Assembly: GCF_014694455.1 (NCBI RefSeq)
Contig: NZ_JAAUWT010000011.1
Span: 1-64,000 of the forward strand
Direction: 5' to 3'
Origin: Vibrio sp. S9_S30
Lineage (GTDB): Bacteria > Pseudomonadota > Gammaproteobacteria > Enterobacterales > Vibrionaceae
DNA length: 64,000 bases
The notes under the pieces were generated by a model. That model did not search any database and was not told where the DNA came from. It was given only the letters and a program-made list of their open reading frames with translations. Shown here one piece after another: positions 27,978-38,090 of the stretch (position 1 is the stretch's first letter; each line of letters opens with the position of its first letter). A program made the position numbers and the translations under genes.

Positions 27978-28334
27978 GACTTTCTCCTGCTCAGCCTTTC
28001 TTCGCTTCTTCTTCGTGCGACCCTGTAAACAGAGTCAATCACCAAACACAACCTAATTGATCCTGACAAACATGACCTTAATCCAACCTAAAGCAGAACT
28101 TATCTGATGCTCTTACACACGCTCAAATTAATGATGCAATCAACGTAGCAAACTGCATCATAAAAACTCTACAAACAACTCCTCTTTTTCATTTCTCTCA
28201 TCGCCACTCTTTGTCGCGAGCACAAATCCGTTAAGCGTGCGGTCAATTGACCGATCCTACAGATGGTTCATAGGCCCTTTTGTCTTTCTTGGCTGAGGGT
28301 ATTGCCATGAAGGCTCACAGGTGAATCGATGTTG

Positions 28335-28724
28335 ATGATTTCACTGCTCCTGATTCACTTACGCTATTTCACGCTTAAATGGACAGAAAAAGCGCTGAAT
28401 GACGCCAAACCAACCAGTATAAGGAAGCATTAGTACGGTGTTCAAATATTGGGTTATCAAACTACTCACTCGAAGCCGTGAATTCAGATCCTCATTAACC
28501 GCGCTCATGACTTTCTGGGTTGATGAAGAAATAATCAGAGAGTGGTCGAAAAACAACCATAAGGTGAGTGAAAAACAAACAAAACAAGCGTGATAGAGCC
28601 CGTCAATTCAACGAGTTAGAGAATACTACCGCGCGGAGGGTGAAATGGTTTTTCTCAACACCATGCTCAAAGCATTAAATCAGTTTACAGAGCTTGGCAT
28701 GCCTGAAATTCGTCATGTTGCGTG
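28335..28724 (+). pseudogene. Decayed plus-strand gene with frameshifts
   Basis: Three consecutive open stretches in different frames read like one protein: LLLIHLRYFTLKWTEKALND (from about 28335), then VFKYWVIKLLTRSREFRSSL with REWSKNNHKVSEKQTKQ (28437-28592), then REYYRAEGEMVFLNTMLKAL with FTELGMPEIRHVA and a stop at 28724. At least two frameshifts separate them. I cannot name the family; a transposase or plasmid-type protein is possible. The 357 bases on its left (27978-28334) hold only the DUF1801 leader and no gene. Confidence 0.4.
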
Positions 28725-28797
28725 AACATTTTTATTGTGGCACTCATCTTTCTTTTTTTTAAATTAGGCAACAACGTCCAATAAAAAGAGGGAAACC

Positions 28798-28926
28798 GTG
28801 AGTGAAATATTTGAACTTATCTTTGTGTTACTATATAACATAACAATAGCGTTTTCGCTGTTTACAAGAAAGCAAACGTTTAACAATGAAACATGTATTT
28901 TCATTCTCATTAGTGGCATGACATAA
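28798..28926 (+). CDS. Possible 42-residue single-span membrane peptide
   Basis: GTG at 28798 preceded by AGAGGG with about five bases of spacing opens a 42-codon frame encoding one hydrophobic helix (IFELIFVLLYNITIAFSLF), then TRKQTFNNETC and a short hydrophobic end. It is flanked by AT-rich sequence. No family known; ribosome site and helix are the only support. Confidence 0.3.
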   Translation: MSEIFELIFVLLYNITIAFSLFTRKQTFNNETCIFILISGMT

Positions 28927-29677
28927 ATTTGACATTGAGAATAATATTTACTGAATTAATATCACATTATGTAAGTGAAATTGATGAAATTAAAACTTTA
29001 CAAATCAGCTCAAACAATTAATTCACTAAAAAAATAAAGTGTAATGTTTTCAACTTCTTATGCTATTTATAGGCACAACCATACGGTAACTGAATTAATT
29101 CGCAGAGAAAATTAATTCAACTATAAACCCTTATAAATCAAAAGTTAAAAATTATACGTCCGTCCAAAGCAACATTGATCTCATTTCTTCTCAGATTTTT
29201 TTCCCATATTCATCCTCTGTTCACCTCATTTCTGACCGAAATGGTTGGATCGAACGTGGTCAATTTCTTTTACGCTTTTTACCGTATCCCCCATGCATAA
29301 AGCACTTTCACTTGCACCCATACTGTAAAAGAAAATCAATGCACATATTAAGTAACATGTGTCAACACAATAATGTTTTCTGATTTTTTCTGGCATTTGT
29401 TTTTTCTTTCACCTTTGATGACAATCTCGATGCCCAGTCACTAATACGACTGTGTATTTGATTAATTCAAACCTTCCAAAGTGAAATAGAGTTTGGCTCT
29501 ATTTCTGTTTTCTTTGATGCTTGAGGAAAAATCATATTTCAGCAGAAACTAAATAAGCTAAATAGTAGCTATAAACACATCAACCATAAATATAATATCT
29601 CGTTATATGAGGAATGAATTTTTTGTGGGTATAGGCTTTTTTATTTGCTTTAACTTTAATAATTTCAGGAATAAGAA
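28927..29677. other. AT-rich upstream region of the aminopeptidase gene
   Basis: 750 bases without a gene. Several aattaattca-like repeats occur (28955, 29019, 29094 and 29113 areas), and the last 200 bases look like a long untranslated leader ending in the AGGA ribosome site at 29669. Such long AT-rich leaders are common before secreted proteases under complex control. No defined operator was identified. Confidence 0.4.
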
Positions 29678-31582
29678 ATGAAAGTTAAGTATCTTTTACT
29701 CGTCACAGCAATTAGCGCAACTGATTCAATCGCTAGCCAAAATAATATTAATCCAAATGAAGAAAAAAAAGCTTGGATAACGATTGGTAGCGATGCAATT
29801 CAGCACTTTACAACCACGCAAGAACACAAAGGGTTGGCTTTATCACCTCAAATTGTTCAAGGAACCGATGGCATTACTGTATCGGAGATTAATGCCGATG
29901 ATATAAATAACTTGAGTAAGTTAATGCACCATGAATTCAAACGCTGTGGTGGATTCTTTTATCATGATTCATTTGAAGAAGCTCAGGCATACGCTAAACA
30001 GGCAGCAAGTGCCAATCAGAGCTTTGCCAATTTTGCGGCCGTTAACTACACCATCGATAACGAATCCGTTACCAATGCGATGATGTCAGAAACCTCACAA
30101 CAGAACCTAACCAATACGGTCAATACGCTATCCAATTATTATGATCGCTATTACACCTCCCAATCTGGATACAATGCGGCAAATTGGATAAGGAATCACT
30201 GGGCTCAACTGGCGCAATCGCGCAGTGACATCAATGTTGAATTCTTTAATCACAGCTGGAAACAGCCTTCCGTTATTGCAACGATCAACGGCACGACTCT
30301 AGCAGATGAAATCGTCGTTATTGGTGGGCACTTGGACTCCATTAACTCTAGCAACCCGGGCAACGAATCGGCTCCAGGCGCTGACGATAATGCGTCTGGC
30401 ATTTCTGTTCTTACTGAAACACTTAATGCGATTGTGAAAAGCGGGTTTAAACCAAAGCGCACCGTAAAAATCATTGGTTATGCGGCAGAAGAAGTCGGGC
30501 TGCGCGGCTCAAAAGCGATAGCACAATCTTACAAAAACTCCGGCAAGAACGTGGTGGGTGTCGCCCAGTTTGATATGACAGGCAATAAAGGCACATTTAA
30601 TCGCGACATCGTACTTATCACAGACTTCACCAATTCAGCGCAAAACCAGTTTATTCGAGATTTGATCGCTAAATACCTACCGAATATGACACACGGCGAT
30701 TCTCAATGTGGCTACGCGTGTTCCGATCACGCGTCTTGGTACAATGAAGGCTTCCCCGCTTCTATGCCAGCCGAAGCGAGTTTCCATGATTTGAACCCGC
30801 TTATCCATACGGCTAATGACACCCAATTCGATTCTAGCCATGCCATCAAGTTTGCCAAGCTCTCAGTCGCGTTCATTTCTGAGCTTGCCAAAGGTACGAT
30901 TGGAGGCACACCGCCACCGCCGCCTACTGATGACAATGAACTGCAAAATGGCGTGCCAAAAACCAACATATCTGGGGGAGCGAAAGCACAACAATTCTAC
31001 ACATTTAATGTTCCAGCCGGCGCAACCAACCTGAAATTCACCACTTCAGGGGGAACTGGCGACGCCGATCTGTACGTAAAATTTGGCTCTAAGCCTTCAC
31101 TTTACAGTTATGACTGCAAAAGCACCAACAGCTCGAATATCGAACAATGTCAGATCTCAAGTGCACAAACTGGGACTTACCACGTGATGGTCGAAGCATG
31201 GTCAGCCATATCTGGTGTCACGCTCACAGCAAGCTATACCGGTGGTGGCAACCCACCCCCGCCCCCAACGGGTACGGAACCGATTAATGAAACCATCTCT
31301 AACATCTCTGTGTCACGTGGACAATGGCAACGCTACACCCAAACACTTGATGAAGGGTATTCAAACCTAACCGTGACAATTTCAGGCGGATTTGGTGATG
31401 CAGACTTGTATGTTCGCCGAGGTGCACAATCTACATTTGATCAGCACGACTGCCGACCTTACCTGAATGGGAACAATGAGACCTGCCCATTCACGTCACC
31501 TCAATCTGGCGTTTGGTATATCGACTTATACGGATATTCAACAACATCAGGGCTCACGCTCAATATAAAAGCTACACCATAA
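29678..31582 (+). CDS. Secreted M28 aminopeptidase with two PPC domains
   Basis: A 634-residue preproprotein: signal peptide (MKVKYLLLVTAISATDSIAS), propeptide to about residue 110, then the M28 zinc aminopeptidase domain. The zinc and catalytic motifs are VIGGHLDS (near 217), GADDNASG, AAEEVGLRGS, QFDMTG and CSDHASWY. Two pre-peptidase C-terminal (PPC) beta-sandwich domains follow, joined by Pro-rich linkers (TPPPPPTDD and NPPPPPTG). The closest known type is the Vibrio leucyl aminopeptidase of V. proteolyticus, which is released to the medium and trims N-termini. It is probably a partner of the adjacent M4 endopeptidase. A weak hairpin follows at 31599-31623 without a T-run. Confidence 0.93.
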   Translation: MKVKYLLLVTAISATDSIASQNNINPNEEKKAWITIGSDAIQHFTTTQEHKGLALSPQIVQGTDGITVSEINADDINNLSKLMHHEFKRCGGFFYHDSFEEAQAYAKQAASANQSFANFAAVNYTIDNESVTNAMMSETSQQNLTNTVNTLSNYYDRYYTSQSGYNAANWIRNHWAQLAQSRSDINVEFFNHSWKQPSVIATINGTTLADEIVVIGGHLDSINSSNPGNESAPGADDNASGISVLTETLNAIVKSGFKPKRTVKIIGYAAEEVGLRGSKAIAQSYKNSGKNVVGVAQFDMTGNKGTFNRDIVLITDFTNSAQNQFIRDLIAKYLPNMTHGDSQCGYACSDHASWYNEGFPASMPAEASFHDLNPLIHTANDTQFDSSHAIKFAKLSVAFISELAKGTIGGTPPPPPTDDNELQNGVPKTNISGGAKAQQFYTFNVPAGATNLKFTTSGGTGDADLYVKFGSKPSLYSYDCKSTNSSNIEQCQISSAQTGTYHVMVEAWSAISGVTLTASYTGGGNPPPPPTGTEPINETISNISVSRGQWQRYTQTLDEGYSNLTVTISGGFGDADLYVRRGAQSTFDQHDCRPYLNGNNETCPFTSPQSGVWYIDLYGYSTTSGLTLNIKATP

Positions 31583-31869
31583 AATAGTGGTTCTTTACTG
31601 CCCTTTTCTAAAAAGAGAAGGGCAAATTAAACACAACCAAACTTAATAAGCTTGTCGTTGCATAAACTATTTTCTTTGCTGTTTCAGTTAATGAAACGGC
31701 ATGAATAAACACATCCATTTAATACCGAAATAGATATTAAGACCGTTGGTTTTAATTAAATAACGTCTCTTAAAAATGAAAAGAGCACGTAAAAAACAAG
31801 CCATGAATATTCATGGTGGATGGAGTGATGGACAAATCCATCGATCCTTTTAAATACAGGAAAATAATC

Positions 31870-34077
31870 ATGAAGTATAAAATTGGAATTATCCCCTTAT
31901 TGGTTGGTATGGCATTACCAACCTCTACTGTCGCACAGACAGAAATAAAAACAGAGACACAGACAGGTCGACCTTCATTTGTGACAGGGAACTTAGGTAA
32001 TGCAAAGGTTGGCGCGGAAATTCAAGCGCTAAAGAAAATCTTAGTCAATAATCCATCTTATAAATCGACGGGGAATGAAGAATTTGAAGTCGCACGCCAA
32101 TGGGTCGATGAACTAGGAAGAAAACACACATTTTTTGATCAAAAAATAAATGGAATCAAAGTCTATGGCAACAGTATTGCTTTACACACAGAAGTAAGCG
32201 ACAGCACCGACAACTTGCCGAATAATTCGTCAGTTTATGCGATAACAGGAGCACTGGCTGTATCATCGACGCCCGCTTCATCGGTACTTGCAACAATACA
32301 AAGTCATGATAACGGTAAACAAGCGCGCTCTGTTGGAGAAAGCATTGGCTCAGTTCAAACAAAGCCTGAGCTGGCCTACATCTACTTGCCTGATCAAGAT
32401 GAAACGAAACTTTCTTGGCGAATGGAAGTGGTGTACTTTGCGGGAGCTGGACCGTTTGGACGCGACATTGTTTATGTTGATGCGTCAACCAATGAAATCC
32501 TCGCTCGCCACGCACAGGTGCACTCAGCAAAGAGCTGGAAGACGCACACCCTAAACGGCGGCTCTCAAAACTCGGCACCTGGGCAACTGCTGTGTACGAA
32601 CAACCAAACGTGTGGCGGTAACGCTGCGGCACAACGTGCTCATGATGGTGCATCAACAGTATACGACTATTACCAACAACGACATGGTCGTGACAGCCTT
32701 AATAATAGCGGAATGACATTGGTATCCAGTGTCGATCTTGGTGAGCAAAACGCGTACTGGACGGGTACGCAAATGCTTTATGGTCAAGCAGGTGGTGGGG
32801 TCGACTACGATTTCACATCCGATTTCGACATCATTGGCCACGAATTTACGCACGGTGTGACCAATTTCTCCGCACGTCTTGTCTATCAAAATGCATCTGG
32901 TGCCTTGAATGAAGCGTGGTCAGATATTCTTGGACTATCGGCTGAAGCATTCAAAAATGGCACAACAACGTCCAGTTGGTTGCTCGGTGATGGATTGTAC
33001 AACCAACAGGGTAAAGCTTTCCGTTACATGAATAACCCGACGAAAGATAACTACTCTAAAGACTGGTACCCAGAACGTATACCATTCTCCAGCAACCCGA
33101 GCAGAGACAATGACTATGGCGGTGTGCATGGCAACTCCGGTATTGCAAACTTAGCGTACGTATTGCTTGTCGACGGCGGCACACACCCTCGTGGCAAATC
33201 CAATGCACAAGTGCCAAGCATTGGCATGCTAAAAGCAGAGAAAATCTTCTACCGTGCATTGGTCACCTACATGAACCAAAACACCAACTTCTCAGGCGCT
33301 AGAACGGCAACGGCTCAGGCTGCACAAGACCTGTATGGTGCTACAGAGAAAAACGCCGTAGAAACGGCTTGGTGTGCCGTTGGTGTGGGCAGTTGTCCAA
33401 CAACAACCCCGACACCACCACCACCCACTGGTGGCAACGAACTGCAAAATGGCGTACCCGTTACTGGTATTTCAGGCGCAGCGAAAGATCAAAAATTCTA
33501 CACATTCCAAGTCCCTTCTGGTGCAACAAACTTGCGTTTCGTAACGACAGGCGGCTCTGGTGATGCGGATCTTTATGTGAAATTCGGTTCCAAACCGTCA
33601 CTTAGCACTTACGACTGTAAGAGCACCACCAGCTCCAGTAATGAAACCTGTACGATCAGCAACATCCAAACGGGTACTTATCATGTCATGGTTGAGGCAT
33701 GGAATCAGATCAGTGGAGTGAGCCTCACCGCGAGCTATGATGGCAGTGTAACCCCACCGCCACCGAGTGGCCCAACGCCTATCTATGACACGCTGAGCAA
33801 CATCTCTGTAGGCAGTGGTCAATGGCAACGCTTTACTCAAGAGCTAGGTACAGGCTACTCAACCATGACGGTTACAACGTCTGGTGGGTACGGTGACGTC
33901 GATTTGTATATCAGAAAAGGTTCGCCTTCAACTCTCTACCAATACGACTGCCGCCCTTGGGAAGATGGCAATAATGAATCTTGTACGATCACTAACCCTG
34001 GATCAGGCACTTGGTACATTGATATCTACGGTTACTACAGCAGCTCTGGTGTCACGTTAACGCTCACCGCAGAGTAA
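31870..34077 (+). CDS. Secreted M4 (vibriolysin-type) metalloprotease
   Basis: A 735-residue preproprotein. I chose the Met at 31870 (AGGAAAA upstream, then signal peptide MKYKIGIIPLLVGMALPTST) over a longer frame from 31813. It has an FTP/PepSY propeptide (about residues 35-190). The thermolysin-like catalytic domain carries HEFTHGVTNFSA near residue 324 and the third zinc ligand in GALNEAWSDI, with the proton-donor region NDYGGVHGNSGI. Two PPC domains follow, separated by Pro linkers. It is an extracellular endopeptidase of the vibriolysin/haemagglutinin-protease group. Its PPC domains are nearly the same as those of the preceding M28 gene. Confidence 0.93.
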   Translation: MKYKIGIIPLLVGMALPTSTVAQTEIKTETQTGRPSFVTGNLGNAKVGAEIQALKKILVNNPSYKSTGNEEFEVARQWVDELGRKHTFFDQKINGIKVYGNSIALHTEVSDSTDNLPNNSSVYAITGALAVSSTPASSVLATIQSHDNGKQARSVGESIGSVQTKPELAYIYLPDQDETKLSWRMEVVYFAGAGPFGRDIVYVDASTNEILARHAQVHSAKSWKTHTLNGGSQNSAPGQLLCTNNQTCGGNAAAQRAHDGASTVYDYYQQRHGRDSLNNSGMTLVSSVDLGEQNAYWTGTQMLYGQAGGGVDYDFTSDFDIIGHEFTHGVTNFSARLVYQNASGALNEAWSDILGLSAEAFKNGTTTSSWLLGDGLYNQQGKAFRYMNNPTKDNYSKDWYPERIPFSSNPSRDNDYGGVHGNSGIANLAYVLLVDGGTHPRGKSNAQVPSIGMLKAEKIFYRALVTYMNQNTNFSGARTATAQAAQDLYGATEKNAVETAWCAVGVGSCPTTTPTPPPPTGGNELQNGVPVTGISGAAKDQKFYTFQVPSGATNLRFVTTGGSGDADLYVKFGSKPSLSTYDCKSTTSSSNETCTISNIQTGTYHVMVEAWNQISGVSLTASYDGSVTPPPPSGPTPIYDTLSNISVGSGQWQRFTQELGTGYSTMTVTTSGGYGDVDLYIRKGSPSTLYQYDCRPWEDGNNESCTITNPGSGTWYIDIYGYYSSSGVTLTLTAE

Positions 34078-34112
34078 GTTGATGTATCCACAATAATCCG
34101 AAAAAGAAATCA

Positions 34113-34138
34113 TGAGGGGCTATAGAGCCCCTCTTTTT
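34113..34138 (+). terminator. Terminator after the M4 protease
   Basis: GAGGGGCT-ata-GAGCCCCTC followed by TTTTT at 34133-34137: a strong intrinsic terminator 36 bases after the stop. Confidence 0.9.
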
Positions 34139-34379
34139 ATGTTACGTTCCATTTCACTCTGCCCACACAATAAATCAAAAATACCTATCAATAATATAAA
34201 TACAATCGAATTAACCTAACAAAAATATCTTGCTATTCTTAATCTATGCCTAAATAACCAAAGCAGCCTATCGGGTTATAAAAACGCAAAAGCGTGAACG
34301 TAACGATGCCCATTTTGCTTTGCTTCTGGGTTGCCCGTGTGAACGAGTGGATCCCCCCAACAATTGGAAGGAATAGAAT

Positions 34380-35822
34380 ATGAGTAAGAAGCTAACAACG
34401 GCAGCAGGTTGCCCTGTTGCACATAACCAGAATGTGATGACCGCGGGTCCGAGAGGGCCGCAACTGCTGCAAGATGTTTGGTTTTTGGAGAAACTGGCGC
34501 ATTTTGACCGAGAAGTGATCCCTGAAAGGCGTATGCACGCCAAAGGATCCGGTGCTTATGGCACATTCACGGTAACTCATGACATTACTCAATACACCAG
34601 GGCAAAAATCTTTTCCGAAGTCGGAAAAAAGACCGACTTGTTTGCACGATTTACGACGGTTGCGGGTGAACGAGGTGCCGCGGATGCAGAGCGTGATATT
34701 CGCGGTTTCGCCCTCAAATTTTATACCGAAGAAGGCAACTGGGATTTGGTTGGCAACAACACCCCAGTGTTCTTTTTACGCGACCCTTTAAAGTTTCCCG
34801 ATTTGAATCACGCTGTTAAACGCGATCCAAGAACCAATATGCGAAGTGCGGTAAATAATTGGGATTTTTGGACGTCTTTGCCCGAAGCGTTTCATCAGAT
34901 CACTATTGTCATGAGCGACCGAGGCATCCCTGCCAGTTATCGTCACATGCATGGTTTTGGGAGTCATACCTTCAGTTTCATCAATGCGAACAGTGAGCGT
35001 TACTGGGTGAAATTCCATTTTAAAACACACCAAGGCATTAAAAATCTGACCGATGAAGAAGCCACCATTTTGTGTGGACAAGACAGAGAAAGCCACCACC
35101 GCGACCTTTATGACAATATCGAAAACGGCAACGCCCCCAAATGGACCATGTACGTTCAGATCATGCCGGAACTCGAAGCCGATGAAGTAAACTTCAACCC
35201 ATTTGATCTGACTCGCGTGTGGTCTCAGAAAGATTACCCGTTGATCGAAGTCGGCGAGCTGGAACTCAACCGCAACCCCGAAAACTTCCACGCAGAAGTG
35301 GAACAATCGGCATTTAACCCAGCCTCTATTGTTCCGGGCATCGGTTTTTCCCCAGACAAAATGCTTCAGGGGCGTTTGTTCTCTTACGGTGACGCACAAC
35401 GTTACCGCTTAGGGGTCAACCACCATCAAATTCCTGTGAATGCGCCAAGGTGCCCAGTACACAGCTACCATCGTGATGGCGCAATGCGAGTCGATGGCAA
35501 CTACGGTTCAACCATTGGGTATCAACCCAATTCACAACAAGAGTGGGAAGAGCAACCCGATTATTCCGAGCCACCCTTGCGTATTTCTGGTCACGCGGAT
35601 CATTACGACCACCGTGTTGACGAAGATTACTTCAGCCAAGCGGGCGATCTATTCCGCCTAATGGATGATCAGGAGCGCCAACGTCTGTTTGACAATACTG
35701 CTCGCTCCATCAAAGGCGTCCCCGAATTCATACAACAACGCCATATTGACCATGCGTATCAGGCAGACAAGGCGTACGGAGAAGGGTTAGAAAAAGCCAT
35801 TAAAAAGGCAAACGAATCATAA
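34380..35822 (+). CDS. katA: Haem catalase (small-subunit, KatA type)
   Basis: A 480-residue clade-3-like monofunctional catalase that disproportionates hydrogen peroxide. Key elements: distal His in [29 protein letters not shown] with the Asn, [17 protein letters not shown], and the proximal haem ligand Tyr in [14 protein letters not shown]. No signal peptide, so cytosolic. The length fits the small-subunit class (about 480-500). Its start ATG follows AAGGAATAGAAT. It is likely peroxide-induced, but no clear OxyR site was seen. A strong ribosome site and a tiny frame follow it. Confidence 0.95.
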   Translation: MSKKLTTAAGCPVAHNQNVMTAGPRGPQLLQDVWFLEKLAHFDREVIPERRMHAKGSGAYGTFTVTHDITQYTRAKIFSEVGKKTDLFARFTTVAGERGAADAERDIRGFALKFYTEEGNWDLVGNNTPVFFLRDPLKFPDLNHAVKRDPRTNMRSAVNNWDFWTSLPEAFHQITIVMSDRGIPASYRHMHGFGSHTFSFINANSERYWVKFHFKTHQGIKNLTDEEATILCGQDRESHHRDLYDNIENGNAPKWTMYVQIMPELEADEVNFNPFDLTRVWSQKDYPLIEVGELELNRNPENFHAEVEQSAFNPASIVPGIGFSPDKMLQGRLFSYGDAQRYRLGVNHHQIPVNAPRCPVHSYHRDGAMRVDGNYGSTIGYQPNSQQEWEEQPDYSEPPLRISGHADHYDHRVDEDYFSQAGDLFRLMDDQERQRLFDNTARSIKGVPEFIQQRHIDHAYQADKAYGEGLEKAIKKANES

Positions 35823-35851
35823 TGAAGTCGGAAATCAGAAAGGAGAAAACC

Positions 35852-35911
35852 ATGAACGAACAAGATGTCATGGATCTATTTAACACCACGGATTTCTTTA
35901 TTTTTTACTGA
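35852..35911 (+). CDS. 19-residue open frame after the catalase
   Basis: ATG at 35852 has a near-ideal AAAGGAGA site 6 bases upstream and opens 19 codons (MNEQDVMDLFNTTDFFIFY) before TGA. In related bacteria a catalase gene is often followed by an ankyrin-repeat gene. This may be the start of a lost partner or a genuine small peptide. It lies between catalase and the catalase terminator, so it would be on the same mRNA. Confidence 0.4.
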   Translation: MNEQDVMDLFNTTDFFIFY

Positions 35912-35954
35912 GCCGTATCGGTGAATAGCCATCCCAAATAAGCCACTAAAACGC

Positions 35955-35985
35955 AAACAGCCTGACCAAGTCAGGCTGTTTTTTT
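35955..35985 (+). terminator. Catalase operon terminator
   Basis: AAACAGCCTGAC-caa-GTCAGGCTGTTT followed by further T bases: 12-bp stem with three-base loop, T7 tail. Confidence 0.92.
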
Positions 35986-36046
35986 GATGATGGATAACGT
36001 GCAATTTCACTGAATTAAAACGTTACACCATTAACACTTCATACCA

Positions 36047-36574
36047 TCAAAACTTCATACCAAATGTGGCACTCATCTGCGTAACATTAACACCGTTCAT
36101 TTTACTTCTATCGGCACCGAAATCGACGTAAAAACCATAATTGGTCGAAAGTCTTATACCTGCGCCACCGAACGCAGCAGACTCGTTCACTTTTTGCCTC
36201 GTCGTCGTGCCTTCAATTCGATGGTTCGCATACCCCAATTCAATGTAAGGCTTGATAAAAGAACCATCGGAAAACACATAAGAATGGCCAAGCTCTCCCC
36301 CGATCTTTAACGTGTGCCCTTTCAGTTCGTCTCTTGAATTGCGTTCATAAGACCCTTTTAACGCTGCTACCCCATTAAAATTGTATGTGGTTTCCAATCT
36401 AAGCCCAGATCCCGCATCGCCTGAAATAGAGGAACCGCCAAGAGAGCCTGAATACTCAGTATCGGAATATCCCGCACCTAGGCTCCACCCTTCTAACCGA
36501 TTAACACCTTGAGCACTCGCAAAACCAGACATCAAGCCCACGATCAACACCAAACCACAATACGATTTCTTCAT
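36047..36574 (-). CDS. Outer-membrane beta-barrel protein
   Basis: A 175-residue protein with signal peptide (MKKSYCGLVLIVGLMSGFAS-AQ). Alternating aromatic/hydrophobic strands fit an eight-stranded barrel (WSLGAGYSDTEYSG, GLRLETTYNF, IKPYIELGYANHRIE), and it ends in a terminal Phe (ATFGMKF) as needed for BAM insertion. It belongs to the broad OmpA-like/porin family barrels. The substrate or role is not shown by the sequence; adhesion or membrane integrity are possible. Confidence 0.82.
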   Translation of the reverse strand: MKKSYCGLVLIVGLMSGFASAQGVNRLEGWSLGAGYSDTEYSGSLGGSSISGDAGSGLRLETTYNFNGVAALKGSYERNSRDELKGHTLKIGGELGHSYVFSDGSFIKPYIELGYANHRIEGTTTRQKVNESAAFGGAGIRLSTNYGFYVDFGADRSKMNGVNVTQMSATFGMKF

Positions 36575-37003
36575 AATTCCACTACCAATTTTTCTTTTAG
36601 AATACGGTTTATACTCGAGTAACCTTACTAAATTCCTAACCCTATCTCACAAGTTTTTATGTACAACTGATAATATTGTGACACACCTCTACCACTATAA
36701 ATGCAAGCGATCATTGCAACCACATCGGGTTGATATAAGTTAAGTCCTTAAGGTTCAGTTAGTTACTTCACTCCACCGCCACCTAGACGCCAAGAAGGTC
36801 TTGGCAATCCTGATTCCCCTCTCCCATTTTATAGATTGGATTGGAACTAAAGGCAGAGCTCTTCCCAAAGGCTAATCTCAGGTCGCAACCTCTTTCGATA
36901 AACGATAAGTAACCTTTGATCCCGTTATTTTCTCAACAATGGGAAGTACTTACGTGGATGGTCTAACCTATAATTCAGGTGATTTTAATAAGGAGACATA
37001 TTC
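36575..37003. other. Divergent intergenic region (barrel protein / mscS)
   Basis: 429 bases holding the promoters of two divergent genes. A perfect palindrome GCCAAGA-agg-TCTTGGC lies at 36789-36805. The mscS ribosome site (AAGGAG) is at 36990. No gene or RNA was recognised. Confidence 0.45.
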
Positions 37004-37846
37004 ATGCTGGATAATATTTCGTTAGAACAAATCTACGAAAAAGCGTTAGAACTTGTTCTGACATTCGGACCTAAGCTCATTCTGGCATTTTTGGTCTTGG
37101 TCATTGGTTGGTGGTTAATAGGCAAAGTGACCAAAGGCGTCGACGTTGCGTTAGAACGTGTTCGCCTAGAACAAGGGTTAAGAAGCTTCCTTTGCTCACT
37201 GGCATCGGTCATTCTAAAAATACTGCTGATCATCTCTGTCGCCTCGATGATAGGAGTCGAAACCACTTCCTTCATTGCGATGTTAGGTGCTGCTGGTCTC
37301 GCCGTAGGGATGGCACTGCAAGGAAGCCTGTCTAACTTTGCTGGCGGCGTTCTCATTCTGTTCTTTAAGCCATTCAAAATCGGCGATGTGATTGAAGCAC
37401 AAGGTCATACGGGTAAAGTGGTTGATATCCAGATTTTTGTGACCGTATTGATCACTTACGATAATCAAAGAATCATTATTCCCAATGGCATGCTGTCTAA
37501 CGGCACCGTTAAGAACCTGTTCTGTGAAGAAAATCGCCGCGTCGATATCGAATTTGGTATCAGCTATCGCGACGATGTACGTAAAGCACGCGAAGTGCTC
37601 ATGAAGGTGTTAGCCGACTACGAACTCGTATTGAATGACCCCGAACCGCTTGTTCACGTTAGCCAACACGGTGACAGCCATGTCGGTATGTTAGTTTGGG
37701 CTTGGGTGAAATCGGACGACTACTGGCCGGTGTATTTCAGCCTGTATGAACGTGTGAAAATCGCCTTCGACGAACAAGGCATTACGATCCCGTTCCCTCA
37801 GCGCGATGTGCATATTCATCAATTCCCAGGCAAACAAGCCTCTTAA
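37004..37846 (+). CDS. mscS: Small-conductance mechanosensitive channel
   Basis: 280 residues, close to the 286 of E. coli MscS. Three membrane helices (about residues 15-110), with the pore helix rich in Ala/Gly (MLGAAGLAVGMALQGSLSNF) and GGVLILFFKPFKIGDVI after it. A cytosolic vestibule follows (RIIIPNGMLSNGTVKNL, VDIEFGISYRDDV), ending PFPQRDVHIHQ. It opens on membrane tension and releases solutes during osmotic downshock. It is a single gene between its own promoter and the terminator at 37879. Confidence 0.95.
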   Translation: MLDNISLEQIYEKALELVLTFGPKLILAFLVLVIGWWLIGKVTKGVDVALERVRLEQGLRSFLCSLASVILKILLIISVASMIGVETTSFIAMLGAAGLAVGMALQGSLSNFAGGVLILFFKPFKIGDVIEAQGHTGKVVDIQIFVTVLITYDNQRIIIPNGMLSNGTVKNLFCEENRRVDIEFGISYRDDVRKAREVLMKVLADYELVLNDPEPLVHVSQHGDSHVGMLVWAWVKSDDYWPVYFSLYERVKIAFDEQGITIPFPQRDVHIHQFPGKQAS

Positions 37847-37878
37847 TGATTAAGGTCTGTTGACTTAATCCCTAACCC

Positions 37879-37908
37879 AAAACACGCCAGCATTTTGCTG
37901 GCGTGTTT
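37879..37908 (+). terminator. mscS terminator
   Basis: AACACGCCAGCA-ttt-TGCTGGCGTGTTT gives a 12-bp stem, 33 bases after the mscS stop, with a short T tail (tttgttc). Confidence 0.85.
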
Positions 37909-38090
37909 GTTCATACTGCAAAATCACATTCAAATAGAAGGCTCAGTTAAGCGGATAACTTACCTACCACATCACAGACTTGATACCCTATTTGAAACAT
38001 AATGATATCGTCACATGTATTAACTCATTCCTTGTTGGTTTGCTATCAATACCCAATGAGGTCGAGCAAGCAGGCGTACAGGAGACCACA

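Noticed and set aside
31599..31623. Terminator after the M28 peptidase
   Set aside because: Hairpin present but followed by aaatta on the plus strand, so termination is unlikely.
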